From Bacillota bacterium (GTDB taxonomy: Bacteria; Bacillota; Clostridia; Peptostreptococcales; Anaerovoracaceae), in NCBI GenBank assembly GCA_017417045.1, contig JAFPZZ010000012.1, positions 1-46,454 on the forward strand: a stretch of DNA of 46,454 nucleotides, given 5' to 3'. Of the stretch, positions 1-7,963 are shown one piece after another (positions within the stretch are counted from its first letter, which is position 1; each line of letters opens with the position of its first letter). Below the pieces are notes generated by a model. That model saw only the letters and a list, made by a program, of their open reading frames with translations, searched no databases and was not told where the DNA came from. The translations under genes were made by a program, and so were the position numbers.

Positions 1-213
1 GAAGATGTCGACCATCTTCTGGAGATAATCGTCGTAGTCGCCCATGCGGCGGTCCCAGGCCATGAAGGCCGGCCTGACCTCGTCGGTCCAGCGCTCGGGG
101 GCTATGAGCTCGGCGTTGACCATCTTTTTGAAGACCTCGGTTATGAGGCCCTCGCGGTATATAGTGCCGTCTATGTCGAAGAATGCTGCTGTGTTTTTCA
201 TTGATGTCGTCAT
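1..213 (-). CDS. HAD-superfamily phosphatase (N-terminal fragment, runs off window)
   Basis: Only the N-terminal 71 residues are inside the window. They contain the HAD motif I signature FFDIDGTIY, where the first Asp is the nucleophile and the second the general acid, followed by a helical cap region. HAD enzymes of this type dephosphorylate small metabolites or protein side chains; the substrate cannot be read from this fragment. The start is either the ATG at 213 (MTTSMKN) or the in-frame ATG at 201, and neither has a strong ribosome binding site. The gene lies 22 bases downstream of the DUF2974 gene on the same strand, so it is probably the third gene of the GntR operon. Family assignment is firm; function is not. 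Confidence 0.8.
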   Translation of the reverse strand, partial: MTTSMKNTAAFFDIDGTIYREGLITEVFKKMVNAELIAPERWTDEVRPAFMAWDRRMGDYDDYLQKMVDIF

Positions 214-235
214 TTTCTTTTACGGGCCATACGCG

Positions 236-1411
236 TCAGATCAGACCCATCGCCTTTATGAAGCGCTTCAGAAGAGCGAAAGTCGAGGCCTTTCCGAAGC
301 GAACGGCCATGCTGAGCACATGCTTTCGGCTTCCGCTGTCCATATTCCTTATGCTCTGAACGATGGAACCGGCCCTGCCTACGAGGTCTTCTGTGAGCTC
401 GTCGAAGCTCTTAAGGCCCGACGCCTCGAGCACTCCGAATACGGCTTCTATGAAGAGCCGCCTTTCGTCGTCGTCCATCTCGTCCAGCCAGCCCTGGATG
501 GATTCCTCCGTCCAGCCGCTGAAGCCGGAGAGGCCTTCGCTCCTCACGAAGGAGCCGCCCTTTATCAGCCAGCAGTCCGGAAGGTGCTGGAAGAACAGGG
601 CTCCGTCGCTCTTCACGATGAGGCGCTCGTAGAACGTTGGCATGATCATGCCTACGACGGAGGCCTCGGGAACTATGACCACGGTCTTGTCCTTGATCTC
701 CAGGAAACCGGGATCGTCAAGCACGTTTTTTCTGAAGCCCGGCCCGTCGTTTGACCAGACCTTGACGAGCCTGTCTTTGAATTCCGCTGGTAGCTTAGCC
801 GCCGCGTATATCGCGAGGTTGCCGCCCTTAGAGTGGCCGCCCGCGTGGAAGGGCGCGCCGTAGCGCTCCATGAGCTCTTTCAGGTATTCGGCCGCGAGCC
901 TCTGGCCGTAGGTCTCGTCGAGGAAGGCGAAGCTGAAGTCCTCCTTCCAGCCCGCGACGGAGGCGTCCGTCCCCCTGAAGGCCGCGTAGCAGCTGCCATC
1001 CGGGAGGTGGAAGCAAACGGCGCAGAACTGGGTGTTTCCGTCGATGAACTCCTTGAGATCCGAGACTTTGAGCTCTCTGTATCGCCTGGCCCGCGCCATG
1101 TAGCGCGCGAGGCGCTCCGCGTCGTAGGTCAGGAGCTGCTCCCCTCGCTCTTCCGCAAGATACCTCTCGCAGAGCTCAGTGAGGAGAAGCGGCCCGTCCT
1201 CCATAAGCCCGCTCATGTCCATGTATGAGAGCATCGCGAGCACTGCGTCGTCGCCCTCGCAGAAGGGCTGCTCCGAAAAGTCCAGCTCCCCGTATTCGCA
1301 TATGAACTTCAGAAGGGTATCCTTTTCTGGGCTGCGGCTCCTGAGCCTGTCCTGCAGGTCCTGCTTTTCAGATATAAGCTCTTCTTTTTTATTGTTCTCT
1401 TCCGTGCTCAT
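236..1411 (-). CDS. DUF2974 (Mbeg1-like) alpha/beta-hydrolase family protein
   Basis: 391 residues. The N-terminal 30 or so residues are charged and probably flexible. The family signature is visible as FRGTD at residues 145-149 followed by a nucleophile elbow GGHSKGG at about 191-197, with Ser194 as the presumed nucleophile. This is the layout of the lipase-3-related DUF2974 family, common in gut Clostridia and without an established substrate. No signal peptide or membrane segment is seen, so it should be cytosolic. Its ATG overlaps the stop of the upstream GntR gene as ATGA, implying translational coupling, and a HAD phosphatase follows. Being in one operon with the regulator of the Amadori-product locus is odd; I infer co-regulation, not a shared pathway. 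Confidence 0.8.
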   Translation of the reverse strand: MSTEENNKKEELISEKQDLQDRLRSRSPEKDTLLKFICEYGELDFSEQPFCEGDDAVLAMLSYMDMSGLMEDGPLLLTELCERYLAEERGEQLLTYDAERLARYMARARRYRELKVSDLKEFIDGNTQFCAVCFHLPDGSCYAAFRGTDASVAGWKEDFSFAFLDETYGQRLAAEYLKELMERYGAPFHAGGHSKGGNLAIYAAAKLPAEFKDRLVKVWSNDGPGFRKNVLDDPGFLEIKDKTVVIVPEASVVGMIMPTFYERLIVKSDGALFFQHLPDCWLIKGGSFVRSEGLSGFSGWTEESIQGWLDEMDDDERRLFIEAVFGVLEASGLKSFDELTEDLVGRAGSIVQSIRNMDSGSRKHVLSMAVRFGKASTFALLKRFIKAMGLI

Positions 1412-2133
1412 ACTATCAGCTTGAATTTGTCGCCCAGGCAGAGCTGGGTGGAAAGTATAGTGATCGTCTCGGCCTCGTCGTGCGCCGCGCCCTCGATGCG
1501 CAGCAGGGGGTATCCCTTTGCTACGCCGAGCTCTTTGGCCTCTTTCTGGCCCGCGAAGACGAGGTCTATGGTCTTTGACGAGTGGTGGGGCACTATGCCG
1601 TGCTTGTCCTTGAGCACGGCGTAGAGCGAATTGTCGTTTAAGTCCTCTCCAAAGAGGAAGGAGAAGCTCTCGGGGTATTTGTCGATCTCGAGGACGACCG
1701 GCCTTCCGTCCGCCAGGCGCAGCCTTTCCAGGACGAGCATCTTCTCTCCCGGAGCCAGCCCGAGCAGCTCGGCCTCCCTCGCCGAGGGTTCTTCCAGGGC
1801 TATCTTCAGGGTCTTGGCCCCCGGCTTCATGCCCGTCATGCGGCAGATGTCGCTGAAGCCTATGACGCCGCTAGAGAGCCCGCGCTGGAGCTTCTTCTCG
1901 GCGACGAAGCTGCCCTTGCCTGAGCGCCGGGTTATCAGGCCGGATTCGCTGAGCTCGGCCAGGGCCTTGCGCACGGTGACGCGGCTCACGCCGAAGCTCT
2001 CGGCCAGCTCGAACTCCGTCGGGATGCGAGAACCGGCGGGATACCTGCCGCGGTTTATGTCTTCTTTTAGTTTTTCGGCGAGCTGCCTGTAGAGAGGCAC
2101 CGCGCTGCTGTTCAAGAGCTCATTTTGCATCAT
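1408..2133 (-). CDS. GntR/HutC-family transcriptional regulator with UTRA effector domain (FrlR-like)
   Basis: 241 residues from the ATG at 2133 (MMQNELLNSS). Upstream in-frame codons to 2199 exist, but they would cover the divergent promoter. Residues about 10-75 form the winged helix (SGLITRRSGKGSFVA is the wing), and about 95-240 the UTRA ligand-binding domain with the typical SLYAVL stretch. HutC-subfamily regulators sense sugar phosphates or amino-acid derivatives. The gene is divergent from the deglycase gene, so it most likely represses that promoter and its own, responding to a phosphorylated Amadori compound; this role is inference from position. Its stop overlaps the start of the DUF2974 gene. 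Three TTGTAT motifs in the divergent region are candidate operators. Confidence 0.88.
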   Translation of the reverse strand: MMQNELLNSSAVPLYRQLAEKLKEDINRGRYPAGSRIPTEFELAESFGVSRVTVRKALAELSESGLITRRSGKGSFVAEKKLQRGLSSGVIGFSDICRMTGMKPGAKTLKIALEEPSAREAELLGLAPGEKMLVLERLRLADGRPVVLEIDKYPESFSFLFGEDLNDNSLYAVLKDKHGIVPHHSSKTIDLVFAGQKEAKELGVAKGYPLLRIEGAAHDEAETITILSTQLCLGDKFKLIV

Positions 2134-2134
2134 A

Positions 2135-2189
2135 TTGTATCTTTCTTTGTCTGTTGGTATTGACACTTTGTATCTATTTGTATTATACT
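2135..2189 (+). promoter_or_regulatory. Deglycase promoter with TTGTAT repeat operators
   Basis: A sigma-A type promoter is visible: TTGACA at 2160-2165 and TATACT at 2184-2189, 18 bases apart. TTGTAT occurs at 2135-2140, 2169-2174 (within TTGTATCT starting 2168) and 2178-2183; the last two lie inside the spacer about one helical turn apart. The first copy sits just upstream of the divergent GntR start codon. This arrangement suits repression of both directions by the GntR protein. The promoter is well supported by sequence; operator identity is inference. Confidence 0.6.
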
Positions 2190-2234
2190 CCGCTTGCAAG
2201 GATGCATCAAACGTTTTTCAAAGGAGAAATAACA

Positions 2235-3245
2235 ATGGAATACAAAGCAAGCGATATCAAGGGTATTGTAGCAGAGATACTCGAAAATAAAAAGGCCGTG
2301 GGCGGTGTGGACTCGCTCTACTTCGTAGGATGCGGCGGCTCGCTCGGAGCGCTCTATCCCGCCAAGATCTTCATGGACAACGAGAGCCTTACCTACCGCT
2401 GCGGCTGGATCAACAGCAACGAGTTCGTGCACGCGACCCCGAAGAAGTTCGGAAAGAACTCCATACTCTGCGTAGCCTGCCACGGCGGAGACACCCCGGA
2501 GACTGTCGCCGCCGCCAAGCTCGGCAAGGAGATGGGAGCCGCGGTCATAGTCCTGACCTGGAAGGACGGATCCCCGATACTCGAGCACGGCGATTACATC
2601 GTCAAGTACACCTTCGACCCCTCCGTCGATCATCTGGGCAACAAGATCGACCACGGCGCCGACAAGGTCATGTGCGCTCTGATGGTGGCCGTAGAGCTTC
2701 TCGCCCAGACCGAGGGCTACGATCACTACGCCGAGTTCTACGACGGAGCCTCCAAGATCAGCGGCATCATCGAGAACGCCAGAGAGATGGTCAAGGAAAG
2801 GGCTGAGGCCTTTGCCGAGGAATATGCGGACGACGAGTTCATCTACACGATGGGAAGCGGCGCCTCCTACTGCTCCGCCTACATGGAGAACATCTGCATC
2901 TTCATGGAGATGCAGTGGATCAACGGTGGCACTATCCACAGCGGCGAGTACTTCCACGGACCCTTCGAGGTCACCGACGCCGACGTTCCCTTTGTTCTGC
3001 AGATAGCCGAGGGCTCCACCAGGGAGCTCGACGAGAGAGTGCTCAGCTTCCTGAAGAGATACGCGAAGAGATACGAGGTCCTCGACGCCAGGGAGTTCGG
3101 GCTGGCGCAGATCGATGCTTCCGTGGTAGACTATTTCAACCACTCCCTCTTCAACAACGTTTACTCCGTATACAACAGCAGGCTCGCCGACAGGCGCCAG
3201 CACCCGCTCTCCACCCGCCGCTATATGTGGAAGGTGCAGTACTAG
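2235..3245 (+). CDS. frlB: SIS-domain fructosamine/fructoselysine-6-phosphate deglycase (FrlB-like)
   Basis: 336 residues, close to the usual FrlB length of about 340. The start is the ATG at 2235, preceded by AAAGGAG; the longer upstream frame has no ribosome binding site. Two SIS folds are visible: the first with YFVGCGGSLGALYPAK (about residues 29-44), the second with IYTMGSGASYCSAY (about 200-213), each a sugar-phosphate binding loop. SIS deglycases split a phosphorylated Amadori product into an amine or amino acid and glucose 6-phosphate in the cytosol. A PfkB kinase follows at 3355, the expected partner that makes the phosphorylated substrate. No transporter is present in the cluster. 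The exact amine (lysine, glucosamine or other) cannot be read, so the symbol denotes family only. Confidence 0.82.
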   Translation: MEYKASDIKGIVAEILENKKAVGGVDSLYFVGCGGSLGALYPAKIFMDNESLTYRCGWINSNEFVHATPKKFGKNSILCVACHGGDTPETVAAAKLGKEMGAAVIVLTWKDGSPILEHGDYIVKYTFDPSVDHLGNKIDHGADKVMCALMVAVELLAQTEGYDHYAEFYDGASKISGIIENAREMVKERAEAFAEEYADDEFIYTMGSGASYCSAYMENICIFMEMQWINGGTIHSGEYFHGPFEVTDADVPFVLQIAEGSTRELDERVLSFLKRYAKRYEVLDAREFGLAQIDASVVDYFNHSLFNNVYSVYNSRLADRRQHPLSTRRYMWKVQY

Positions 3246-3255
3246 AGCATTCTCA

Positions 3256-3294
3256 GGTCCTGCCAGGCTGTCCGGCCCGGCAGGACCGTTTTTT
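3256..3294 (+). terminator. Rho-independent terminator/attenuator after the deglycase
   Basis: A perfect 9-bp stem, GGTCCTGCC (3256-3264) with GGCAGGACC (3279-3287), is followed by a T6 run at 3289-3294. It sits between the deglycase and the kinase, so kinase transcription must rely on readthrough or an unseen promoter. This would make the deglycase more abundant than the kinase. Confidence 0.85.
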
Positions 3295-3354
3295 ATACTT
3301 CGGGATCGGAGGGCTTCAAGGCGATCCCCGGAGCCCATCCAAGGAGATGCAGGC

Positions 3355-4251
3355 ATGAAAGAAATACGCATAATAGCCGCGGGCGACTGCGTCTGCGACA
3401 AATACCTCTCGCGGGGTAAGATGTACCCGGGCGGACAGGCCGTCAACACCTGCGCCTACGCCTCGATGAACGGCGCTAAGACCGCCTTCATAGGCAAGCT
3501 CGGCGGCGACGAGGTCGGAGACTGCCTGCGCTCCGCGATGGACGCTCTCGGCATAGACCGCAGCCGCTGCCGCGAGTTCGAAGGCGAGACAGGCTTCGCC
3601 ATGGTCACGCTCAAGGACGGCGACAGAGTCTTTATTGGCTCCAACAAGGGAGGCATCTCGAAAGACCACAGCTTTGACTTCACAGAGGCGGATCTGGAGT
3701 ACATAAGGGGCTTTCAGCTGCTCTACAGCGACCTGAACGCCTACATCGAGGACGACCTTCCTTATCTGGCCGGCGCCGGAGTGCCTATAGCCTACGACCT
3801 CTCGACCCGCTGGGACGACGAGTACCTGGACAGGGTGCTGCCTTTCGTAGAGGTCTCGCTGATGTCCTGCGCGCATCTGAGCGCGGAGGAGCGAGAGCGC
3901 GAGATGAGAAAGGCTCAGGAGAGGGGAGTTAAGCTCGCCCTGGGGACGGTAGGCGAAGACGGCTCCTATCTGCTCTACAAGGACAGGATATTCTACGCCG
4001 AAGCCGTAAAGGCCAGCGACGTGCTCGACACCATGGGCGCCGGAGACTCGTATTTCGCGGCCTTCCTCTGCTCCATGCTGGCTTCCTCAAAGAGCGGAAA
4101 GTTCTGCGAGGGCAGCGACGAGGAGATGGCGCTCCGCATAGAAGCGGCCATGAGGGCCGGCGCGGAGTTCGCCGCGAAGGTCTGCTCCATGGAAGGAGCT
4201 TTCGGACTCGGAGTGCCCATTGCGGGCAGGACAGAGCTGTGGCAGCAGTGA
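3355..4251 (+). CDS. PfkB-family carbohydrate kinase (FrlD-like)
   Basis: 298 residues, start ATG at 3355 with AAGGAG about 8 bases upstream. The N-terminal glycine motif GGQAVNTCAYASMNG and the C-terminal PfkB signature DTMGAGDSYFAAF (about residues 224-236) are both present; in the latter the Asp of GAGD is the catalytic base and the loop forms the anion hole. PfkB kinases phosphorylate a sugar hydroxyl with ATP. Position beside the SIS deglycase supports a role as fructosamine or fructoselysine 6-kinase, the step before deglycation. It is somewhat longer than E. coli FrlD (about 260 residues), with an acidic insertion near residues 248-262. Ribokinase-type specificity for another sugar is the main alternative. 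Confidence 0.8.
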   Translation: MKEIRIIAAGDCVCDKYLSRGKMYPGGQAVNTCAYASMNGAKTAFIGKLGGDEVGDCLRSAMDALGIDRSRCREFEGETGFAMVTLKDGDRVFIGSNKGGISKDHSFDFTEADLEYIRGFQLLYSDLNAYIEDDLPYLAGAGVPIAYDLSTRWDDEYLDRVLPFVEVSLMSCAHLSAEEREREMRKAQERGVKLALGTVGEDGSYLLYKDRIFYAEAVKASDVLDTMGAGDSYFAAFLCSMLASSKSGKFCEGSDEEMALRIEAAMRAGAEFAAKVCSMEGAFGLGVPIAGRTELWQQ

Positions 4252-4333
4252 ATGAGGAGGCTGAAACCGGACTCGAAGAGGCTGAAGTCAGGCAAATCAG
4301 CTCTCGCCCGGAGCGGTCTGATGATCAGAAGCG

Positions 4334-4363
4334 AAGCGTCCCGCGAAAACGCGGGACGCTTTT
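4334..4363 (+). terminator. Terminator of the deglycase-kinase locus
   Basis: A 12-bp perfect stem with an AAAA loop: AAGCGTCCCGCG at 4334-4345 and its complement at 4350-4361, running into TTTTC. It separates this locus from the PPOX-aro operon. Confidence 0.92.
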
Positions 4364-4474
4364 CATATGCCCCTTTGTTTGATGCGCGCGCTCATGGTAA
4401 AATAATATATTAGCTTGCAGGAGAGACTGCGGACGGCCGCAAGGCCGTCTTGGGTCCAAGAATATCTGAGGCTT

Positions 4475-4504
4475 TTAAACAGGTATATACCTGAGCCCTA
4501 TAAT
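4475..4504 (+). promoter_or_regulatory. Promoter of the PPOX-aro operon with a palindrome in the spacer
   Basis: TTAAAC at 4475-4480 and TATAAT at 4499-4504 form a -35/-10 pair 18 bases apart. A perfect 14-bp palindrome, CAGGTATATACCTG, fills 4480-4493, the classical position for a repressor operator. A GAGGAGG ribosome binding site follows at 4512-4518. Just upstream, 4431-4450, is a 7-bp hairpin with a GCAA loop of unknown meaning. The promoter is read from sequence; regulation is inference. Confidence 0.6.
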
Positions 4505-4524
4505 CAAGATCGAGGAGGATCGAA

Positions 4525-5001
4525 ATGTTCAGAGAACTGGTCAGATTCAAGCAGGCGCTCAGCCCCGAGGACTGCATCGAGGTCCTTAAGAGCGAAAAGA
4601 GGGGCGTGCTCTCTGTCAACGGCGACGGCGGTTATCCCTACTGCATGCCGCTCAACCACTACTACGACGAGGAGAGCGGCAAGATCTACTTCCACGGCGG
4701 AGCCGAAGGCCACAAGATCGACGCCATAAGGGCGGACGACAAGGTCTGCTTCTGCGTCTATGACCAGGGTGCGCACGTCGGGGAGAACTGGTGGCTCACG
4801 GTGAAGAGCGTCATCGTCTTCGGCAGGGCCCGCCTGATCGATGATAAGCAGCTCACCGAGGAGATCTCCAGGAAGCTCTGCCTCAAGTTCACCAGCGACC
4901 AGGAATACATCGACAAAGAGGTCGAAAAGTCGCTCTGGCGCACTCTGCTCTTCGAGCTCGAGCCCGAGCACATCAGCGGCAAGCTGGTCAATGAGAGATA
5001 G
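4525..5001 (+). CDS. Pyridoxamine 5'-phosphate oxidase-family (PPOX, NimA-like) flavoprotein
   Basis: 158 residues, start ATG at 4525 behind GAGGAGG. The split-barrel FMN-binding fold is recognisable: GVLSVNGDGGYPYCMPLNHYY (about 28-48), then IYFHGGAEGHKIDAI (about 54-68) and VCFCVYD, the pattern of the 5-nitroimidazole-resistance (Nim) group. Such proteins bind FMN or F420 and reduce small electrophiles; the physiological substrate is usually unknown. Soluble and cytosolic. It is the first gene of the run leading into aroA, whose start lies 34 bases after, or overlaps, its stop. A link to aromatic biosynthesis is not established; it may simply share the promoter. Confidence 0.85.
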   Translation: MFRELVRFKQALSPEDCIEVLKSEKRGVLSVNGDGGYPYCMPLNHYYDEESGKIYFHGGAEGHKIDAIRADDKVCFCVYDQGAHVGENWWLTVKSVIVFGRARLIDDKQLTEEISRKLCLKFTSDQEYIDKEVEKSLWRTLLFELEPEHISGKLVNER

Positions 5002-5035
5002 ACAGGTTGGAGAGCGGCCTGCTGCCAGAAAAACG

Positions 5036-6382
5036 ATGAAAAGCGTCATCTGCGGGCCCCGCAGCGGAAGCGTCAGGGTCCCTTCATCCAAATCGCATAT
5101 ACACCGCCTGCTGACGATAGCGGTTCTTGGGGGAGGGCCCGTGGATATCGTCTGCAGCGGGATATCCGAAGACGTGAGAGCCGCAGCTTTTTGCGCGGCG
5201 GCTCTGGGCTCTCCGGTCGTTTTTATGCCCTGGGGCATAAGGGTCGGGGCGCGCAGCAGAGCTGATGGATGCAGCGCCGAAGTCTGCCACCGCACGGCAG
5301 CGAATGAAAGCATCATCCTTGCGGTAGCGAATGAGAGCGTCGTCCTTCCCTGCGGCGAGAGCGGCATGACGCTCAGGTGCATGCTGGCTACCGCGGGAGC
5401 GTTCCTCGCGGAAAGAGGTGAGGGCGCGCCCATCACTCTCAGAAGGAGCGGGAGCCTGACCAAAAGGCCGCTCAGTCCTTTGGACGAACAGCTCGCCTTG
5501 CACGGCATGGAGATAAGGGAGTCCGGAAGCGACCTCATCTGCTCAGGCAGGCTTCGCGCGGGAAGATATGAGCTTCCCGGGAACGTATCGTCGCAGTTCG
5601 TCTCGGCCCTTTTAATGGCCCTGCCCCTGCTGGACGGGGACAGCGAGCTCATGGTAAAGGGCAGGCTCGGTTCCGCGCCCTACGCCTTCATGACGGAAGA
5701 CGCGCTCAGGAGTGCCGGGATAAAGCTTGAAAGGCAGGGCAGCGCGGAAAGCGGGCTCAGCTATCTCATCCCCGGAGGACAGAGGCCCAGGCTGCCGCGG
5801 ACGGTCACCGCAGAGGGCGACTGGTCCGCCGCGGCGGTGTTCCTCTGCGCGGGCGTTTTTTCAGAAAAAGGCATAGAAGTCACGGGGATAGCCCCCGGAT
5901 CGGCCCAGGGCGACAGCGGCATATTGGATATATTAAGGCGCTTCGGCGCCGAAGCTGAGCTCACTGAGCACGGGGCCCTGGTTAGGAAGGGGACGGAGCT
6001 CCGAGGCATAGAGCTCGACGCTTCGTACGTGCCGGACCTCGTTCCCCCCATATGCGCCCTCGCTGCGGCGGCGCAAGGGGAGACCGTCATAAGAGGCGCT
6101 GCGAGGCTTAGGCTCAAGGAGTCCGACAGGCTGAAGAGCTGCGCGGAGCTGCTGAGAGCCATAGGAGCGGAAGCCGAGATATTCGACGACGGCCTGAGGA
6201 TCAGGGGCGGCAGGCCCCTCAGAGGGGCGGCCGTACAGAGCTTCGACGACCACAGGATCGCCATGGCCGCGGCTGCCTGCAGCTGCGCCTGCGAAGGAGT
6301 CATGACCATAGAAAGCGAGGACTGCGTGAGCAAATCCTACCCGGGATTCTGGGAAGACTGGGAAAGTCTCGCGCGAGAATGA
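5036..6382 (+). CDS. aroA: 5-enolpyruvylshikimate-3-phosphate synthase
   Basis: 448 residues. It transfers enolpyruvate from PEP to shikimate 3-phosphate, the sixth step to chorismate, in the cytosol. The N-terminal substrate-binding motif VPSSKSHIHR (residues 15-24; Lys19, Ser20, Arg24) is intact, as is PCGESGMTLR, the Gram-positive form of the PEP loop, and the C-terminal RLRLKESDRL and FDDHRIAMA motifs. The start at 5036 gives the canonical N terminus; an in-frame ATG at 4991 overlapping the PPOX stop would add 15 residues and allow coupling. Neither start has a strong ribosome binding site (GGAGAG lies about 25 bases upstream of 5036). The chorismate synthase and shikimate kinase genes follow. 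Confidence 0.95.
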   Translation: MKSVICGPRSGSVRVPSSKSHIHRLLTIAVLGGGPVDIVCSGISEDVRAAAFCAAALGSPVVFMPWGIRVGARSRADGCSAEVCHRTAANESIILAVANESVVLPCGESGMTLRCMLATAGAFLAERGEGAPITLRRSGSLTKRPLSPLDEQLALHGMEIRESGSDLICSGRLRAGRYELPGNVSSQFVSALLMALPLLDGDSELMVKGRLGSAPYAFMTEDALRSAGIKLERQGSAESGLSYLIPGGQRPRLPRTVTAEGDWSAAAVFLCAGVFSEKGIEVTGIAPGSAQGDSGILDILRRFGAEAELTEHGALVRKGTELRGIELDASYVPDLVPPICALAAAAQGETVIRGAARLRLKESDRLKSCAELLRAIGAEAEIFDDGLRIRGGRPLRGAAVQSFDDHRIAMAAAACSCACEGVMTIESEDCVSKSYPGFWEDWESLARE

Positions 6383-6451
6383 AGCGCAGCCGGCGCCGCA
6401 ATGGCAGAAATATACGCAGATGCTCGCGGCATATGCCGGCCGGAGGGAAAA

Positions 6452-7963
6452 ATGAGCTACGGAAAGCTTTTTAAAATAGAAATATTCGGAGAGTCACACG
6501 GCCCTGAGATAGGGGTCACGATAGAAGGCCTTCCCGCGGGCTTTGAGCCCGATATGGAGGAGCTGCGCGCCTTTCTCAAGAGGAGGGCTCCGGGCAGGAA
6601 CGCCTGGTCGAGCGCCAGGAAGGAGCCCGACGTGCCCGAATTCACGGAAGGGCTCGAGGACGGGGTCTTCACCGGCGGCCGCGTCACTGCGGTAATAAAG
6701 AACACCGACGTGCGCAAGGCCGATTACGACAGGGTGGGGAGCGTGCCCAGGCCAGGCCACGCGGACCTCGGAGAATACTTTAAATACGGCAGGATAAGCT
6801 CCGGTGGAGGCCGTTTCTCAGGCAGGATGACTGCACCTCTCTGCGTCGCCGGAGGACTGTGCAAGCAGCTGCTGAGCCGCGAGGGCGTAGAGATAATATC
6901 CCGCGTCGCAAGCGTGGGAGAAGTGGAAGACGAGGCTCCTCTGACAGCCTCGACGGCGGAAAAGGACTTCCCTGCAGTCAGCGGCGAGGCGGCGGAGCGC
7001 ATGAAGCTGCGCATCTCCTACGCCAGATCGGCCGGCGATTCGGTCGGAGGGGTTGCGGAGTGCAAGGTGCTTGGAGTCCCCGCAGGCCTCGGCGGAGCCC
7101 TTTTCGAGGGCATAGAGAGCCGCATAGCGGAAATAGTCTTCGCCATCCCGGCCGTCAAGGGAGTGGAATTCGGTTCAGGCTTCAATGCGGCGCGCATGAG
7201 CGGCAGCCAGAACAACGATCCCATCGTCCTCAGGGATGAGAAGATAGTCACGGCTACGAACAACGCCGGAGGCATACTCGGCGGCATCACCGACGGCATG
7301 CCGCTGGTCTTCAGGACGGCCTTCAAGCCCACGCCCTCGATCTCCTTACAGCAGAGGAGCGTCTATCTCGAGAGTATGGCGACGACCACGCTCGAGCTCA
7401 CCGGCAGGCACGATCCCTGCATAGTCCCGAGAGCTGTTCCCGTGCTCGAAGCCGCGGCGGCCATAGCTCTGTACGACGCCCTGCTGCAGAGAAGGGAAGA
7501 GCTCGCTTTGGAAAACGAGGTGTTTGCACAGAGTAAGGATGATCTCGCGCAGAGTGAGCCTGCATCAGAGGGACCGGCCGCCGGTAATACAGAAAAAGCC
7601 TCGTATCCGGCTGAGGCGGCCGCGTATCCGGCTGAGAAAGCGCCGGCCGCGGAAAAAACGACCGAGAACAGAGCTGAAAAGCCCCTGGATCTCGGGGAAT
7701 GCCGCGCGAGGCTCGACGAGATAGATCCCATGATCACGGAACTCTTCGCGGAGCGCCTCAGGATAAGTGCAGACGTCGCGCGTTTTAAGGCGGCGAACGG
7801 GCTACCCACCTACGATCCCGCAAGGGAGGCTGAGAAGCTGGACAAGGTCGCCTCGCAGCTGCCGGAGGAGCTTGCGCCCTTCGGAAGGGAGCTCTTCAAA
7901 GCTGTGATGGATATCGGCAAGGAGTACCAGAAAAAGGTGCGCTCGGAGGAGAAGAATGGATAA
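6452..7963 (+). CDS. aroC: Bifunctional chorismate synthase-chorismate mutase (AroC-AroQ fusion)
   Basis: 503 residues. The start is the ATG at 6452, with GGAGGG five bases upstream; a longer in-frame start at 6401 lacks this. Residues 1 to about 352 are chorismate synthase, with the N-terminal FGESHG motif (His16) and RPGHAD and GGRFSGR segments that bind reduced FMN and EPSP. A low-complexity Ala/Pro/Glu linker with repeated YPAE follows (about 355-410). Residues about 413-495 are an all-helical AroQ-type chorismate mutase: the ARLDEID helix, the ISADVARFKAANG segment carrying the conserved Arg and Lys, and a YDPAREAEKLDKV helix. The protein would therefore make chorismate and convert it to prephenate. 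It overlaps aroK by 8 bases. Confidence 0.93.
   Translation: MSYGKLFKIEIFGESHGPEIGVTIEGLPAGFEPDMEELRAFLKRRAPGRNAWSSARKEPDVPEFTEGLEDGVFTGGRVTAVIKNTDVRKADYDRVGSVPRPGHADLGEYFKYGRISSGGGRFSGRMTAPLCVAGGLCKQLLSREGVEIISRVASVGEVEDEAPLTASTAEKDFPAVSGEAAERMKLRISYARSAGDSVGGVAECKVLGVPAGLGGALFEGIESRIAEIVFAIPAVKGVEFGSGFNAARMSGSQNNDPIVLRDEKIVTATNNAGGILGGITDGMPLVFRTAFKPTPSISLQQRSVYLESMATTTLELTGRHDPCIVPRAVPVLEAAAAIALYDALLQRREELALENEVFAQSKDDLAQSEPASEGPAAGNTEKASYPAEAAAYPAEKAPAAEKTTENRAEKPLDLGECRARLDEIDPMITELFAERLRISADVARFKAANGLPTYDPAREAEKLDKVASQLPEELAPFGRELFKAVMDIGKEYQKKVRSEEKNG

Noticed and set aside
2154..2234. Longer N terminus for the deglycase starting at 2154.
   Set aside because: It would begin upstream of the promoter's -35 element at 2160; the ATG at 2235 has AAAGGAG.
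4252..4420. An open frame starting ATGAGGAGG right after the kinase gene.
   Set aside because: It runs through the strong terminator at 4334-4363, and no ribosome binding site or recognisable protein is present.
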